Part shown: one piece after another, positions 15,454-23,859 of the stretch | Position numbering within the stretch: position 1 is the stretch's first letter | How the letters are laid out: every line of letters starts with the position of its first letter | Assembly (NCBI RefSeq): GCF_017427025.1 | Contig: NZ_JAFLNG010000011.1 | Coordinates: 1 to 32,898 of the forward strand | Direction: 5' to 3' | Length of the DNA stretch: 32,898 bases | Source: Streptomyces sp. FH025 | GTDB lineage: Bacteria; Actinomycetota; Actinomycetes; Streptomycetales; Streptomycetaceae | The notes under the pieces: generated by a model | Seen by the model: only the letters and a program-made list of their open reading frames with translations | What the model was told of the DNA's origin: nothing | The model's database searches: none | Position numbers and translations under genes: made by a program

Positions 15454-15661
15454 CGGCTCCGTGATCGGGTGGGCGGTCAAGGACGGGGGAACCCCGCCCT
15501 GGTCGATGGCCGCCGCGACCGGGATGTAGCCCCGCCTGCCCAGAAGGCTGTTGAGGCAGCAAGACCTACCCCTTACGACTCCCTCCAGGGAAGCCGTTTG
15601 GCGGCGGCACGAAAAGCGCCGCTTCGTGGCCCCCGCGATACTTTGCGGGAGTACCTGCGCG

Positions 15662-16564
15662 CTAGGGCAGCGGGGTGCCGCCGGTGGCGTTGAGGATCTC
15701 GCCGGTGATGTACGACGCCTCGGGCGAGGCGAGGAACACGTAGGCGGGGGCCATCTCGGCGGGCTGGGCGGGGCGGCCGAGCGGGGACTGCTCGCCGAAG
15801 TGCGCGACTTTCTCCTGGTCCATGGTCGCGGGGATCAGCGGAGTCCACACCGGCCCCGGCGCCACCGCGTTGACCCGGATCCCCTCGGGTGCGAGCTGCT
15901 GGGCCAGGCCCTGGGTGAACGCGACGATCGCCGCCTTCGTCATCGCGTAGTCCAGCAGGTGGGGACTCGGCTTGTACGCCTGCACGGAAGCGCTGTTGAT
16001 CACGGCCGCGCCGGGGCGCAGATGGTGGAGCGCCGCCTTGGTGAGCCAGAACATGCCGTAGAGGTTGGTGCGCATGACCCGGTCGAACTGGCCTGTGGTG
16101 ATTGCGGTGAGCCCGTCGGGCTGGGACATCTGGTAGGCGGCGTTGTTGACGAGGATGTCCAGGCCGCCGAGCTCGGTGACGCACCGCTCGGGCAGGTGCT
16201 TGCAGAAGTTCTCGTCCCGCAGGTCGCCGGCGACGGGCAGGGCGCGCCGTCCGGCCTGGGCGATCAGGGCGGCGGTGGTGTCGGCATCGGCGCGTTCCTC
16301 GGGAAGGTGGCAGAACGCGATGTCGGCGCCCTCGCGGGCGAACGCGAGGGCGACGGCCCGCCCGATTCCGGAGTCGCCGCCGGTGATCAGCGCGAACTTG
16401 CCAGTCAGGCGGCCCGAGCCGCTGTAGGAGGTCTCGCCGTGGTCCGGCCGGGGCTCCATGTGCTCCCCGCTGCCGGGGTGCGGCTGGCTCTGTTCGGGCA
16501 GCGGAGGGCGCGGGTACTGTTGGGCCGGGTTCCGCTGGGCGTCCTGATCGGCGCTCGTCACCAC
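15662..16564 (-). CDS. SDR-family oxidoreductase, YghA-like with extended N-terminus
   Basis: A 300-residue short-chain dehydrogenase. The N-terminal 50 residues are hydrophilic (PAQQYPRPPLPEQSQPHPGS), as is usual in the YghA/YhxC subgroup. The NAD(P)-binding motif TGGDSGIG lies at residues 61-68, NNAA at 140-143, and the catalytic residues Ser193, Tyr206 and Lys210 (YAMTK) are present with correct spacing. The C-terminus is complete. The start is GTG 16564 (or GTG 16561), with GGAGGA upstream. Members of this subgroup are often induced under general stress. The gene is monocistronic. A weak hairpin (15632-15649) lies just beyond its stop. Confidence 0.92.
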   Translation of the reverse strand: MVTSADQDAQRNPAQQYPRPPLPEQSQPHPGSGEHMEPRPDHGETSYSGSGRLTGKFALITGGDSGIGRAVALAFAREGADIAFCHLPEERADADTTAALIAQAGRRALPVAGDLRDENFCKHLPERCVTELGGLDILVNNAAYQMSQPDGLTAITTGQFDRVMRTNLYGMFWLTKAALHHLRPGAAVINSASVQAYKPSPHLLDYAMTKAAIVAFTQGLAQQLAPEGIRVNAVAPGPVWTPLIPATMDQEKVAHFGEQSPLGRPAQPAEMAPAYVFLASPEASYITGEILNATGGTPLP

Positions 16565-16721
16565 GTCGTCCTCCTCGCTGGCGGACGCGTGCCACTGGCG
16601 TGGCTCGGCGGCACCCGCCGCACCGCCGAGTCTGCCCGCCCAGGGATAGCGCAGTGGGGCGCACCGCAGGCCCGGAAGACCCGCTCACCCGGCTGGCGGA
16701 CAGCACGGGCCGCCGCGCGGG

Positions 16722-17103
16722 TCACGCCGCGTCGGCGCCGTTCACCCTCAAGTGCTCCAGGAGCCGGCTGCGGTGCGGGGCGGCGACGGGTTCGAGGAGA
16801 TCGGGGTGGCGCAGCAGGGCGGCGGACTGGGTGTCGCGGGTGGCCCGGGTCGGTCAGGCGTCGCAGGTCGCCGGTGGCGCTGTAGCGCTCGGTCGCGGCG
16901 AGCGCCCGCTGGGCGCGCGCGGCCAGGACAGGATCGGCGAGCAGGCACGCGGCCCAGCTGGCGACAGTCTCGTCCACCTAGCTGCGCCAGGCGGTGTCAT
17001 CGGGGTGGGGGGCGTTGCCGGTGAGCCAGTCAAGGCGGTCGGCTCCGCCGGGGCCGAGCAGTACGGACCGGCCCCAGTCTCGAAACGACCTGCCCCAGGG
17101 GTG
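16722..17103 (-). pseudogene. Degraded gene, in-frame stop plus frameshift
   Basis: Reading the minus strand from 17103, a coding-like frame gives HPWGRSFRDWGRSVLLGPGG, then TGNAPHPDDTAWRS. A TAG follows (16978-16980), then VDETVASWAACLLADPVLAA and ATERYSATGDLRRLT. The coding pattern then moves to another frame and continues as TQSAALLRHPDLLEPVAAPH and ends RLLEHLRVNGADAA at a TGA (16722-16724). A single-base change TGG to TAG and one indel would restore one protein of about 125 residues. I do not recognise the family. The 5' end runs into the stop region of the hemerythrin gene, so the N-terminus is missing. Confidence 0.55.
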
Positions 17104-17111
17104 CGGTGGGG

Positions 17112-17672
17112 TCAGGACTTTCCGCGGCCGGTGACGAAGTCGCGGGCCCGGTCGACCAGACCGACCCCCGGAGCGAGCAGCTTGCTGGCCATCGGGGAGT
17201 CGGGAGCGGCGGGGTGCGGGCGGGTCGGTGCTATGGACTTCGCCCGGCGGATCTTGTCCCCGAGCTCGTTCAGTTGCTCCGCGGTACAGGCCCGGCGCAG
17301 CATCGGGAACAGGTTGTTCTCCTCGTCCTGAACGTGGGCGGCGACCTCGTCCATGAGCTGCTGGAGCAGCGGGCTCATCCGCGGGTCGTCCGTGCGCACC
17401 TGCTCCAGCTTCTTGAGGATCTCCTCGCCCCGGCCGTGGTCAGCGATCTCCTTGTCCGCGAGCCGGTCGCCGCCCTGGAGGTGCTCGCGCACCGCCGGGT
17501 AGAGGTACTGCTCCTCGGCCACCGAGTGGCGCACCAGCTCGATGGTGACCTCGTCGACCGCGTCGCGCAGCTGCTGGCCGCCGCCGGTCATGGCCTGGAT
17601 CCGGGCGAACAGCTCCTCCACCTCGCGGTGGTCGGTCATCAGTTCGTCGATCGCGTTTCCGCCGTGCCCCAT
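17112..17672 (-). CDS. Hemerythrin-domain protein
   Basis: A 186-residue protein. The start chosen is ATG 17672, which has GGAGG upstream; an in-frame extension to 17753 lacks one. The first 145 residues form a four-helix bundle with the His/Glu pattern of hemerythrin HHE proteins: LMTDHREVEELF, RHSVAEEQYLYP, EIADHGRGEEIL and HVQDEENNLFPML. These supply diiron ligands and imply O2, NO or redox sensing/storage. The C-terminal 40 residues are a basic, Pro-rich tail. A second hemerythrin of similar length and architecture is encoded at 26150-26722. The gene is followed by a decayed gene and preceded by a Pmp3-like gene in the same direction, 153 bases away. Confidence 0.9.
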   Translation of the reverse strand: MGHGGNAIDELMTDHREVEELFARIQAMTGGGQQLRDAVDEVTIELVRHSVAEEQYLYPAVREHLQGGDRLADKEIADHGRGEEILKKLEQVRTDDPRMSPLLQQLMDEVAAHVQDEENNLFPMLRRACTAEQLNELGDKIRRAKSIAPTRPHPAAPDSPMASKLLAPGVGLVDRARDFVTGRGKS

Positions 17673-17825
17673 TGTCGCCTCCACGTATTTCGCGGGCGGG
17701 TGTGTCCCGCCCAGCCGGAAGGGGTCCCCGCGCACCGGGCCTGGCCCCGGCACCGAAGCGGTCTGCCACCTGATCGGATGGCGGTCGATCGGCCCCGGTG
17801 CCCGGAAGGCCCGAAGCGGGCGTGG

Positions 17826-17987
17826 TCAGTCCTGGACGACCTGGTAGATGCCGTAGATGACACCGGGTACGTGGCCGCAGAGCTGGAGCAGGAAGGCCCA
17901 CAACACTTTCATGCTCGGGCCGTCCTTGATGAGCACCGCCAGCCACGGCAGGACCAGGCAGAGCAGTACGAGCAGAACCTTCACCAT
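17826..17987 (-). CDS. Pmp3/YqaE-family small membrane proteolipid
   Basis: A 53-residue hydrophobic protein with two membrane segments. The first contains LPWLAVLIKDGPSMK, the second LQLCGHVPGVIYGIYQV. The L-P-x-L-A-V-x-x-K-x-G pattern and the G-x-x-P-G-x-I-x-x-x-Y element are diagnostic of the Pmp3/YqaE family, linked elsewhere to osmotic, salt and membrane-potential stress. ATG 17987 has GAGGAGC five bases upstream. Confidence 0.88.
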   Translation of the reverse strand: MVKVLLVLLCLVLPWLAVLIKDGPSMKVLWAFLLQLCGHVPGVIYGIYQVVQD

Positions 17988-18025
17988 GATCGCTCCTCGA
18001 TCCCCGGGAATCCGCGTCGCCGGGA

Positions 18026-18202
18026 TCAGTTCGGGCTGATCCGGCCGTGCCGGGCGCCGCTGGTCGATCCGCCGTGCTCGATGTAGTCCTTGAACCGGTC
18101 CAGGCCGCCAGCGTCGACACACGCCAGTGCGGCTGCCCGCTCCCAGACCGGGCAAACCGCCGCCCGCGCGGCAAGCCCGGTTGAGGCCGAGGGAGCACCA
18201 GC
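18026..18202 (-). pseudogene. C-terminal fragment of an unrecognised protein
   Basis: About 58 residues on the minus strand show coding bias and end at a TGA (18026-18028): AVCPVWERAAALACVDAGG, then LDRFKDYIEHGG and a Gly/Ser/Arg-rich tail. No start codon with a ribosome site is present, and the upstream sequence passes directly into the CinA remnant, so this is probably the truncated end of a gene. The family is not recognised. Confidence 0.4.
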
Positions 18203-18299
18203 AGTTCGAGCTGGCCGAATGCGCTACAGCGTGCGTCGGGTCGCGGAACGCGGGTACACGCCCGGGCGCAGCGCCCCTGGCTCGATCGCCGCGCAGTCC

Positions 18300-18546
18300 T
18301 GAGGCGCCGGACATTGTTGGAAAGGAGCCTGTCGTCAGCGTCCGCAAGAGCGGTGAACACGGTGCCCCCGGTCGGCTGTCCTGCGGCTGCGCCCTGGCCA
18401 CCCCGGTGGTGGCCAGGGCGTAGGTGCTGCTCATCAGCCGCCATACACCGCCCGCCATCTGCCGGGCCACCTCGGCATCCACGGCGCCGCGTCGCTCCAG
18501 CAGCGCACGGGGATGCCGAGGAGGACTGCGGTGACGGCGGTGTACC
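18300..18546 (-). pseudogene. CinA/PncC (nicotinamide-nucleotide amidase) remnant with frameshifts
   Basis: Three minus-strand frames read successively as parts of a CinA C-terminal domain: TAVLLGIP, then ALLERRGAVDAEVARQMAGG and STYALATTGVA followed by PQD, then GQPTGGTVFTALADADDRLL. The strings TGVA...PQDGRPVGTV and LLERRGAVDAEVA are characteristic of PncC amidases, which recycle NMN. At least two frameshifts are needed to join them, and there is no start or stop in proper context, so it is non-functional. Confidence 0.65.
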
Positions 18547-18582
18547 TCTTTCGGGTACGTTTGCGTGTGCGGCACCGGTCGG

Positions 18583-18788
18583 TGGGCAAGCGCGGGCCCT
18601 GTCACTGGCGTCGGCGGTCGACACCGCGCTCGACCGAACCGTGGCGCTCGGGTACGGCACGCCTGGCTGGCGGGTGCGGCGGCACGTGCCGGGCCGGCCG
18701 GCCGACCCACCACGGGATGGACGGCAAGGTCGTGCTGGTTACCGGCGCCGCTTCCGGCATCGGTCTCGCCGCTGCGGCGGGCTTCTGC
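18583..18788 (+). pseudogene. N-terminal fragment of a short-chain dehydrogenase
   Basis: One plus-strand frame reads ASAVDTALDRTVALGYGTPG and then VRRHVPGRPADPP. A shift of frame near 18716 continues as MDGKVVLVTGAASGIGLAAA, the classic SDR nucleotide-binding N-terminus. Similarity ends at about 18788, and the convergent CDGSH gene begins at 18857. The rest of the dehydrogenase is gone. Confidence 0.6.
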
Positions 18789-18856
18789 CATCGCCAGTAC
18801 GGCCAGCGTCTTTCCGCCGGCGACCTGCGGTCCCAGCGCTCTGCGAGGCTGCCCGC

Positions 18857-19069
18857 TCAGTCGTCTGCTGTTTCGTTCCTGGTGCGGTGAGTGGTGTCGC
18901 AGAACGGGTAGTGGCGACTGCGGCGGCATGTGCACAGCGCGATCACCGGGCGGTCGGCCCGCACGCTCCGGCCATCCGGGAGCACGATCTCGACCGGCCC
19001 GTCGACCAGCACCGGGCCGCTGCCGGTCAGCCGCAACCGGGTGACCGGGCGCTCATCACGGCCTGACAC
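18857..19069 (-). CDS. CDGSH-type iron-sulfur protein, last gene of the redox operon
   Basis: A 70-residue protein with the three-Cys/one-His 2Fe-2S ligand set: Cys46 and Cys48 (CTC), Cys57 and His61 in CTCRRSRHYPFCDTTH. The canonical CDGSH core is altered to C-D-T-T-H, but all ligands and the preceding Pro are kept, so cluster binding is expected. CDGSH proteins act in iron-sulfur or electron transfer. The GTG start (19069) lies inside the methyltransferase gene, with a 14-base overlap, indicating coupled translation with the upstream HemK2-like and heme-oxygenase-like genes. Confidence 0.85.
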   Translation of the reverse strand: MSGRDERPVTRLRLTGSGPVLVDGPVEIVLPDGRSVRADRPVIALCTCRRSRHYPFCDTTHRTRNETADD

Positions 19070-19706
19070 CGCGCACCACCACCAAGATCTCCGACCGCTC
19101 GCCGGGAGCGATCAGCCCGCGCTCCTCGAACCAGGCCGCCCGCTGCGACATGACCGGCCCGAACGGCTGCGTCGTGGCCGCCACCACGCCGGCCTGCAGC
19201 CCGAACCGGTGCAGCGCTGCGACAGTGGCCGCCGGGTCCGCCAAGGAGGACTGCACGATCAGCAGGACACCACCGGCGGTCAGCAGCTGCGGCGCCTGCC
19301 GGCAGATCCGGTCGAGCAGCAGCCGCCCGGTCGGCCCGGCCTCCCAGGCCCGCGCGATACCGCACCGTGGCGCATCGCTACGGGCCGAGGGCACATAGGG
19401 CGGGTTGGAGACGATGAACTCGAAACGGCGGCAGGCGACCGGAGACGTCAGATCACCACGGCGAAGCGTGAGGTGCAGATGTCGCAGTCGAGCGTTCACC
19501 CAGGCAGTGGCCAGTGCGAGCCGCGACAGATCCACGGCGGTCACCGCCGCGCCGAGCTCGGCGCCAGCCAGGGCCACCGCACCACTGCCGGTGCCGAGGT
19601 CCAGGAGCCGCGCTCCGGGCTCCGGCCGTTCGCGGCGCAGCGCCCCGATGAGGAGCGAGGTGTCGCCCTGTGCGGGGTACACACCAGGAGGTTGGAGGAG
19701 AAGCAT
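19056..19706 (-). CDS. HemK2/PrmC-like methyltransferase
   Basis: A 216-residue SAM methyltransferase. Motif I is DLGTGSG at residues 36-42, an acidic residue ends strand 2 (TAVDLSRLAL), and the substrate-side NPPY motif lies at 101-104. NPPY marks enzymes that methylate a side-chain amide or amine, such as the glutamine of release factors (PrmC/HemK). It lacks the N-terminal domain of bacterial PrmC (about 280 residues) and is closer in size to the archaeal/eukaryotic HemK2 type. Its place between a heme-oxygenase-like protein and a CDGSH protein suggests a dedicated substrate rather than housekeeping release-factor methylation. That is inference. Confidence 0.85.
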   Translation of the reverse strand: MLLLQPPGVYPAQGDTSLLIGALRRERPEPGARLLDLGTGSGAVALAGAELGAAVTAVDLSRLALATAWVNARLRHLHLTLRRGDLTSPVACRRFEFIVSNPPYVPSARSDAPRCGIARAWEAGPTGRLLLDRICRQAPQLLTAGGVLLIVQSSLADPAATVAALHRFGLQAGVVAATTQPFGPVMSQRAAWFEERGLIAPGERSEILVVVRGVRP

Positions 19707-19743
19707 GGTGTGGCGCCCAGTTCGTGTGCTTGACCCTTGGCCC

Positions 19744-20790
19744 TCAGGTCTTCGCCCTGGGCGCGTCGGTCAGGGGTGTGCGGAGAGAGCTCCGGCCGTG
19801 GCGCCAGCGGCTGAGCACGTGGGCGCCGAATCGTGCCTCCACGGCGGTGGTGGCGGCGATGCCGAAGGCGATGTCGGGGCCGAACGAGGGGTCGTCCTCG
19901 ACCAGGGGCGTGATCACGGTGCGGCGGACGAGCTGTTCGTGGACGGCGTCGGCCAGCACGTGCTCGCGGTAGAACTGGGTGCCCGCCGGGGAGGCCCCCA
20001 GGCGCTCCAGTGCGGCGGCGAGCCGGGCGGCGCCGGGCGGTGAGGTGATCTCCACCGTCGCGAACTGGCCTACCAGCGCGCCGCGCAGCGAGCGGTGCAG
20101 GCCGAACAGCGACATCAGGTTGACCACCGCCAGCGCGGGCGCGGGGACGGCGTCGAGGTAGCGCCCGTAGCCGGGATCCAGACCAAGGTCGGCCATCATC
20201 TCGGCGAACAACTGGGCGTGGGCCCGTTCGGGGCGGCCAGCGCCGTACTCGTCGTACTGCACGGTGACCAGCGCCGCCTTGGCCGGGTTCGGCAGGCGAG
20301 GCACCACCCACATCTGCGGGTCGGCCTCCTTGAGGTGGTAGAGCGAGCGGTGCGCCAGGTACTCGCGCGCCTGCCAGCGCTCCCCGCGGTCGAGCAGGTG
20401 GTGGGAGGGTCCGGTGCCGCCCGTGTCGTCGGCCAGCAGGCCGGCCAGGGCCCGGGCCAGGGATAGCGGTTCGCCGGTCGCCTGCCGCACGGCGGTGAGG
20501 AACGCGTGCTCCAGCGCGGACCGCACGGCTAGCTGCCCGGGGTGCCACTCCCAGTCGGGGTCGACCCCGGCGAAGCCCTGGTAGTGCAGCTCGTAGCAGG
20601 TGTAGAGGGCCAGTTGGAGGTCCTCGCCCCACGGGTCCCCCACAGCGGTATGCGAGAGCGTCGCGACCGGGTCCGCAGCGGCACGCAGCGCGGCCAAGAG
20701 CGTGGCGCTGATCGGTCCGCGCGGGCCGGGCAGGGCCGGCGCCGCACTGTCGGCGGCCCGTTCCGCGGCAGTGCGGGTCGGCGCGGTCAC
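19744..20790 (-). CDS. Iron-containing redox enzyme, heme-oxygenase-like fold
   Basis: A 348-residue protein from GTG 20790, which overlaps the upstream stop (GTGA) and has AGGAG before it; a 14-residue longer start is less likely. The helical C-terminal two-thirds match heme-oxygenase-like diiron proteins (HDO/CADD-like). Candidate metal ligands fall in CYELHYQGF, ALEHAFL, VQYDEYGAGRPERAHAQLF and AVHEQL. Such enzymes use a diiron centre and O2 for oxidative chemistry (N-oxygenation, C-C cleavage, desaturation). The CDGSH protein two genes downstream could be its electron source and the HemK2-like enzyme a partner; both are inferences from operon order. Confidence 0.85.
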   Translation of the reverse strand: MTAPTRTAAERAADSAAPALPGPRGPISATLLAALRAAADPVATLSHTAVGDPWGEDLQLALYTCYELHYQGFAGVDPDWEWHPGQLAVRSALEHAFLTAVRQATGEPLSLARALAGLLADDTGGTGPSHHLLDRGERWQAREYLAHRSLYHLKEADPQMWVVPRLPNPAKAALVTVQYDEYGAGRPERAHAQLFAEMMADLGLDPGYGRYLDAVPAPALAVVNLMSLFGLHRSLRGALVGQFATVEITSPPGAARLAAALERLGASPAGTQFYREHVLADAVHEQLVRRTVITPLVEDDPSFGPDIAFGIAATTAVEARFGAHVLSRWRHGRSSLRTPLTDAPRAKT

Positions 20791-21386
20791 GTCCGCTCCT
20801 GATGAGCGGGGTGCAGTTCCAGTAGGCAGCACTTCGGCCCGCCGCCGGCTTTCAGCAGCTCGGCCAGGCGCACCCCGATGGGGACGAGGCCGTCCGCGTG
20901 CGGCTCCGCCGCGAGATCAGGGTCGGCGTCGGTCAGCAGGACATGGCGGCCGTCGCTGATCGCGTTGAGGCCGAGCACGGAGGCGTCCTCGTCGGTGGCC
21001 AGGACCGCCCGGGGGAAGAGCGTGTGCGGGGTGTGGTTGCTTTCGGGGGTGAAGGCGGCCGGGTAGTGCATGATCTGGTCGTCGCTCAAGATGGCCAGTG
21101 CCATGTCCTGGTGGTAGAGGTGCGGGTCGGTCAGAGTGAGGCTGGTGACCGGTCGGCCGAAGGCCGTCTCCGCCTCGCGGTGGGCGGCCGCGCTGGTCCG
21201 CAGGCCCGAGCCTGCCAGAACCCGGCCGCCGATCGGCATGAAGTCTTCCTGGGCCTCGTTCCACGGGTGGAAGTGGTCGGAGATCGCCAGCCGGGTGAAG
21301 CCGGCCCGCTCCGCCAGCCGGGCCTGCTCGACCAGTCGGGCGGGGGTGAACTCCTCGCAGGACAGGAAGTAGCTGAACTCGGTCAT
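20787..21386 (-). CDS. Chimeric ORF: LLM oxidoreductase N-terminus joined to DDAH-like C-terminus
   Basis: A 199-residue open frame from ATG 21386. Residues 1-46 (MTEFSYFLSCEEFTP... to ISDHFHPWNEAQ) are the first strand and helix of an F420-dependent LLM oxidoreductase, with the family motif SDHFHPW. From residue 47 (EDFMPIGGRVLAGSGLRT) onward it is instead the C-terminal two-thirds of a dimethylarginine/arginine hydrolase (guanidino-group modifying fold). It keeps the catalytic His92 in LYHQD and the Cys186-Cys187 pair in GGGPKCCLLEL, but lacks that enzyme's N-terminal substrate-binding part. The junction is near 21248. It most likely arose by deletion that fused two genes in frame. It overlaps the next gene (GTGA), so it can still drive translation of the redox operon. 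Activity is doubtful. Confidence 0.8.
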   Translation of the reverse strand: MTEFSYFLSCEEFTPARLVEQARLAERAGFTRLAISDHFHPWNEAQEDFMPIGGRVLAGSGLRTSAAAHREAETAFGRPVTSLTLTDPHLYHQDMALAILSDDQIMHYPAAFTPESNHTPHTLFPRAVLATDEDASVLGLNAISDGRHVLLTDADPDLAAEPHADGLVPIGVRLAELLKAGGGPKCCLLELHPAHQERT

Positions 21387-21511
21387 AACAGCCTCGGTTC
21401 GTCGGTCGGCGCCGGCTGGCCTTTCGTGGAAGCGGCTTACCGGACCGGAGACGGCGAAACCTCGGGTCGTGGGGCTGCGCCGCCTCCGGGGTCGGCTGGT
21501 GGTAGGGCGTC

Positions 21512-23623
21512 TCAGCGGGCCGGGAAGCGGTGGTGCTCGACCAGCCCGGCGAACTCCTCCCAGAACGACGGGTCGACCGGGACGCCGGGAGAGTGGACCG
21601 TGACGCCCGCCGGCGGGGACGAGGCGCCGAAGCCGGCTGCCCGGGCGAGTTCGGCGCCCGTCCCCAGGACCGCGATCGGCTTGCCGTGCCGCAGTGCCTC
21701 CGTCAGGAAACGCACCGCGTCCGGGTCGGAGGGCAGCGTCTCCTCGGTGCCGCCCGGGAGCACCAGCGCGTCGTAGAGGACCGAGGCGGTAGTGGGCAGG
21801 GAGCGGTCCACCGGTAGGTGTTCGCCGTCGGCTGCCAGGACGTGGCCGTCGAGCGCGGCGAGCGTCTCCACCACGGCCCCCCATGCGCCCAGGCGGTCGT
21901 GCGCGGCCCGTACCTGGCTCCCGTCCACTCCTGGGGCGGTCAGCACCGCGACCTTGCGGGTGCGGATGCCGGGGGCGCGCAGGTTCTCCTGGCTCAGTGC
22001 GGGGGAGACCCGCGGCTTCCCGCCCGCCGACCCCGACTCGTCCCCGGTACCTGGCTCCGGCTCGGGGACGCCGACGCGCCGGGCGACCTCCGAGGCCAGC
22101 CCGAGGGACACGTGCACCAGGTTGCCCACCATCCGGCGCCGCACTTCCCGCTCCCGCACCTTTCCCAGCTCGAAGGCGAAGGCCTCGACGATGTGCCGCT
22201 GCTCCCAGTCGGCCATGCTGCGCCAGAACAGTACGGCCTGGCTGTAGTGATCGGCGAAGCTGGGGCTGCGGCGGCGGATCGCCGTGCCGTCGATCTGCTC
22301 CTGGTAGTGCTCGAAGACGCCTTCGGGCACCCGTCCGCCGCCCAGGGCGGCCGGGCAGCCGCCGCCGAGGGAGTTCGGCGCGTAGCTGGTGCCCGGGTGG
22401 ACGCCCTGCTGGCCGTAGCCGTCGCGCTGGTTGTTGCGGACCTCGGCCAGCGGCCGGTTGACGGGAAGCTGAGCGAAGTTGGGGCCGCCGAGCCGGATCA
22501 GCTGGGTGTCCAGGTAGGAGAAGTTGCGGCCCTGGAGCAGAGGGTCGTTGGTGAAGTCGATCCCGGGGACGACGTTGGCGGTGTGGAAGGCGACCTGCTC
22601 GGTCTCGGCGAAGAAGTTCTGCGGGTTGCGGTCCAGCACCATCCGCCCGACCGGCCGGACCGGCACGAGCTCCTCCGGTACCAGTTTGGTCGGGTCCAGC
22701 AGGTCGAAGGGGAACGTGAACTCGTCCCGCTCCGGGATCAGTTGGACACCGAGCTCGTACTCGGGGAAGTCGCCGCCGGCGATTGCCTCCCACAGGTCGC
22801 GGCGGTGGAAGTCCGGGTCGCGGCCCGCCGTGAGCTGGGCCTCGTCCCAGACCTGCGAGCAGACACCGAGCAGTGGCCGCCAGTGGAACTTGACGAAGGT
22901 GCCGCGCCCCTCGGCGTCGACCAGACGGAAGGTGTGCACGCCGAAGCCCTGCATCATGCGGTAGCTGCGGGGGATGGCGCGGTCCGACATCAGCCACATC
23001 AGCATGTGGGTGGACTCGGGCTGGAGGGAGCAGAAGTCCCAGAAGGTGTCGTGCGCGGAGGCGCCGGTGGGGATCTCGTTCGGTGGCTCCGGTTTCACCG
23101 CGTGAACGAAGTCCGGGAACTTGACCGCATCCTGGATGAAGAACACCGGCATGTTGTTCCCGACCAGGTCGTAGTTGCCGTGCCGGGTGTAGAACTTGGT
23201 GGCGAAGCCGCGGACGTCGCGGACGGTGTCGGCGGAGCCGCGCGGGCCCTGGACGGTCGAGAAGCGGACGAACACGGGGGTGTGGCGGTGCGCCTCCTGG
23301 AGGAAGTCGGCGCAGGTGAAGTCGGCGAGGGACTCGTACGGTTCGAAGAAGCCGTAAGCGCCCGCGCCGCGGGCGTGCACCACGCGTTCCGGGATGCGCT
23401 CGTGGTCGAAGCGGGTGAGTTTCTCGCGCAGGTGGAAATCCTCCAGCAGGGTGGGGCCACGGTCGCCGACGGTGAGGGAGTTGTCGGTGTCGTCGACGCG
23501 CACGCCCTGGTCGGTGGTGAGCGGTCCGTCCGGGGCGGGAGCGCGGAACGCGTCGAGCGCGGCGTCCTTGGCGTCCCGGGCGGTGTGCGGACGGTTCTCG
23601 GGGGTTCCGGTGTTCCTGGGCAT
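21512..23623 (-). CDS. katE: Large-subunit heme catalase (HPII/KatE type)
   Basis: A 703-residue clade-2 catalase. The start ATG 23623 has GGAGAA upstream; the frame stays open further upstream, but without coding support. Active-site His83 lies in [14 protein letters not shown], catalytic Asn156 in [12 protein letters not shown], and the proximal heme Tyr in [14 protein letters not shown]. After the catalase core, residues from about 555 onward form the DJ-1/PfpI-like C-terminal domain typical of large catalases ([29 protein letters not shown]), which lacks a nucleophilic Cys as in other HPII enzymes. It removes hydrogen peroxide in the cytoplasm, commonly under general-stress or stationary-phase control. 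A small hydrophobic protein gene precedes it by 68 bases in the same direction. Confidence 0.95.
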   Translation of the reverse strand: MPRNTGTPENRPHTARDAKDAALDAFRAPAPDGPLTTDQGVRVDDTDNSLTVGDRGPTLLEDFHLREKLTRFDHERIPERVVHARGAGAYGFFEPYESLADFTCADFLQEAHRHTPVFVRFSTVQGPRGSADTVRDVRGFATKFYTRHGNYDLVGNNMPVFFIQDAVKFPDFVHAVKPEPPNEIPTGASAHDTFWDFCSLQPESTHMLMWLMSDRAIPRSYRMMQGFGVHTFRLVDAEGRGTFVKFHWRPLLGVCSQVWDEAQLTAGRDPDFHRRDLWEAIAGGDFPEYELGVQLIPERDEFTFPFDLLDPTKLVPEELVPVRPVGRMVLDRNPQNFFAETEQVAFHTANVVPGIDFTNDPLLQGRNFSYLDTQLIRLGGPNFAQLPVNRPLAEVRNNQRDGYGQQGVHPGTSYAPNSLGGGCPAALGGGRVPEGVFEHYQEQIDGTAIRRRSPSFADHYSQAVLFWRSMADWEQRHIVEAFAFELGKVREREVRRRMVGNLVHVSLGLASEVARRVGVPEPEPGTGDESGSAGGKPRVSPALSQENLRAPGIRTRKVAVLTAPGVDGSQVRAAHDRLGAWGAVVETLAALDGHVLAADGEHLPVDRSLPTTASVLYDALVLPGGTEETLPSDPDAVRFLTEALRHGKPIAVLGTGAELARAAGFGASSPPAGVTVHSPGVPVDPSFWEEFAGLVEHHRFPAR

Positions 23624-23691
23624 CGTGCGTTCTCCGTCCTGGAGTCGGGGCTGGGCCGGGCTGGTTGGACGGGCCGGAGGATGTGGCCGGG

Positions 23692-23859
23692 TCACCACCG
23701 GTACCACTGCCGCTCGCCGACGCCACCGCCCGCCGTGAACACGAAGCCCAGGAGCCACACCACCAGGACGGGGAGTGCGATCCACCACAGGGCGTGAACG
23801 GTGAAGCCCGCGCGGCCGAGGATGAGTGCGAGCTGCGGGATAAGGACGGGGACGAGCAT
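23692..23859 (-). CDS. Small hydrophobic membrane protein upstream of katE
   Basis: A 55-residue protein from ATG 23859 with GGAGG nine bases upstream. Two hydrophobic segments (MLVPVLIPQLALILGRAGF and LWWIALPVLVVWLLGFVFT) are followed by a short Gly-rich tail ending ERQWYRW. The R-x-W-Y-R-W ending and the LWWIA core are typical of the lmo0937/DUF5670-like 'hydrophobic protein' group common in Streptomyces and Gram-positive stress regulons. It lies 68 bases ahead of katE and is probably cotranscribed. Confidence 0.75.
   Translation of the reverse strand: MLVPVLIPQLALILGRAGFTVHALWWIALPVLVVWLLGFVFTAGGGVGERQWYRW

Noticed and set aside
15469-15661. Short plus-strand frames and small GC hairpins between DUF6328 and the SDR gene
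   Set aside because: No ribosome site or family likeness. The hairpin at 15632-15649 has only a five-base stem, too weak to claim as a terminator.
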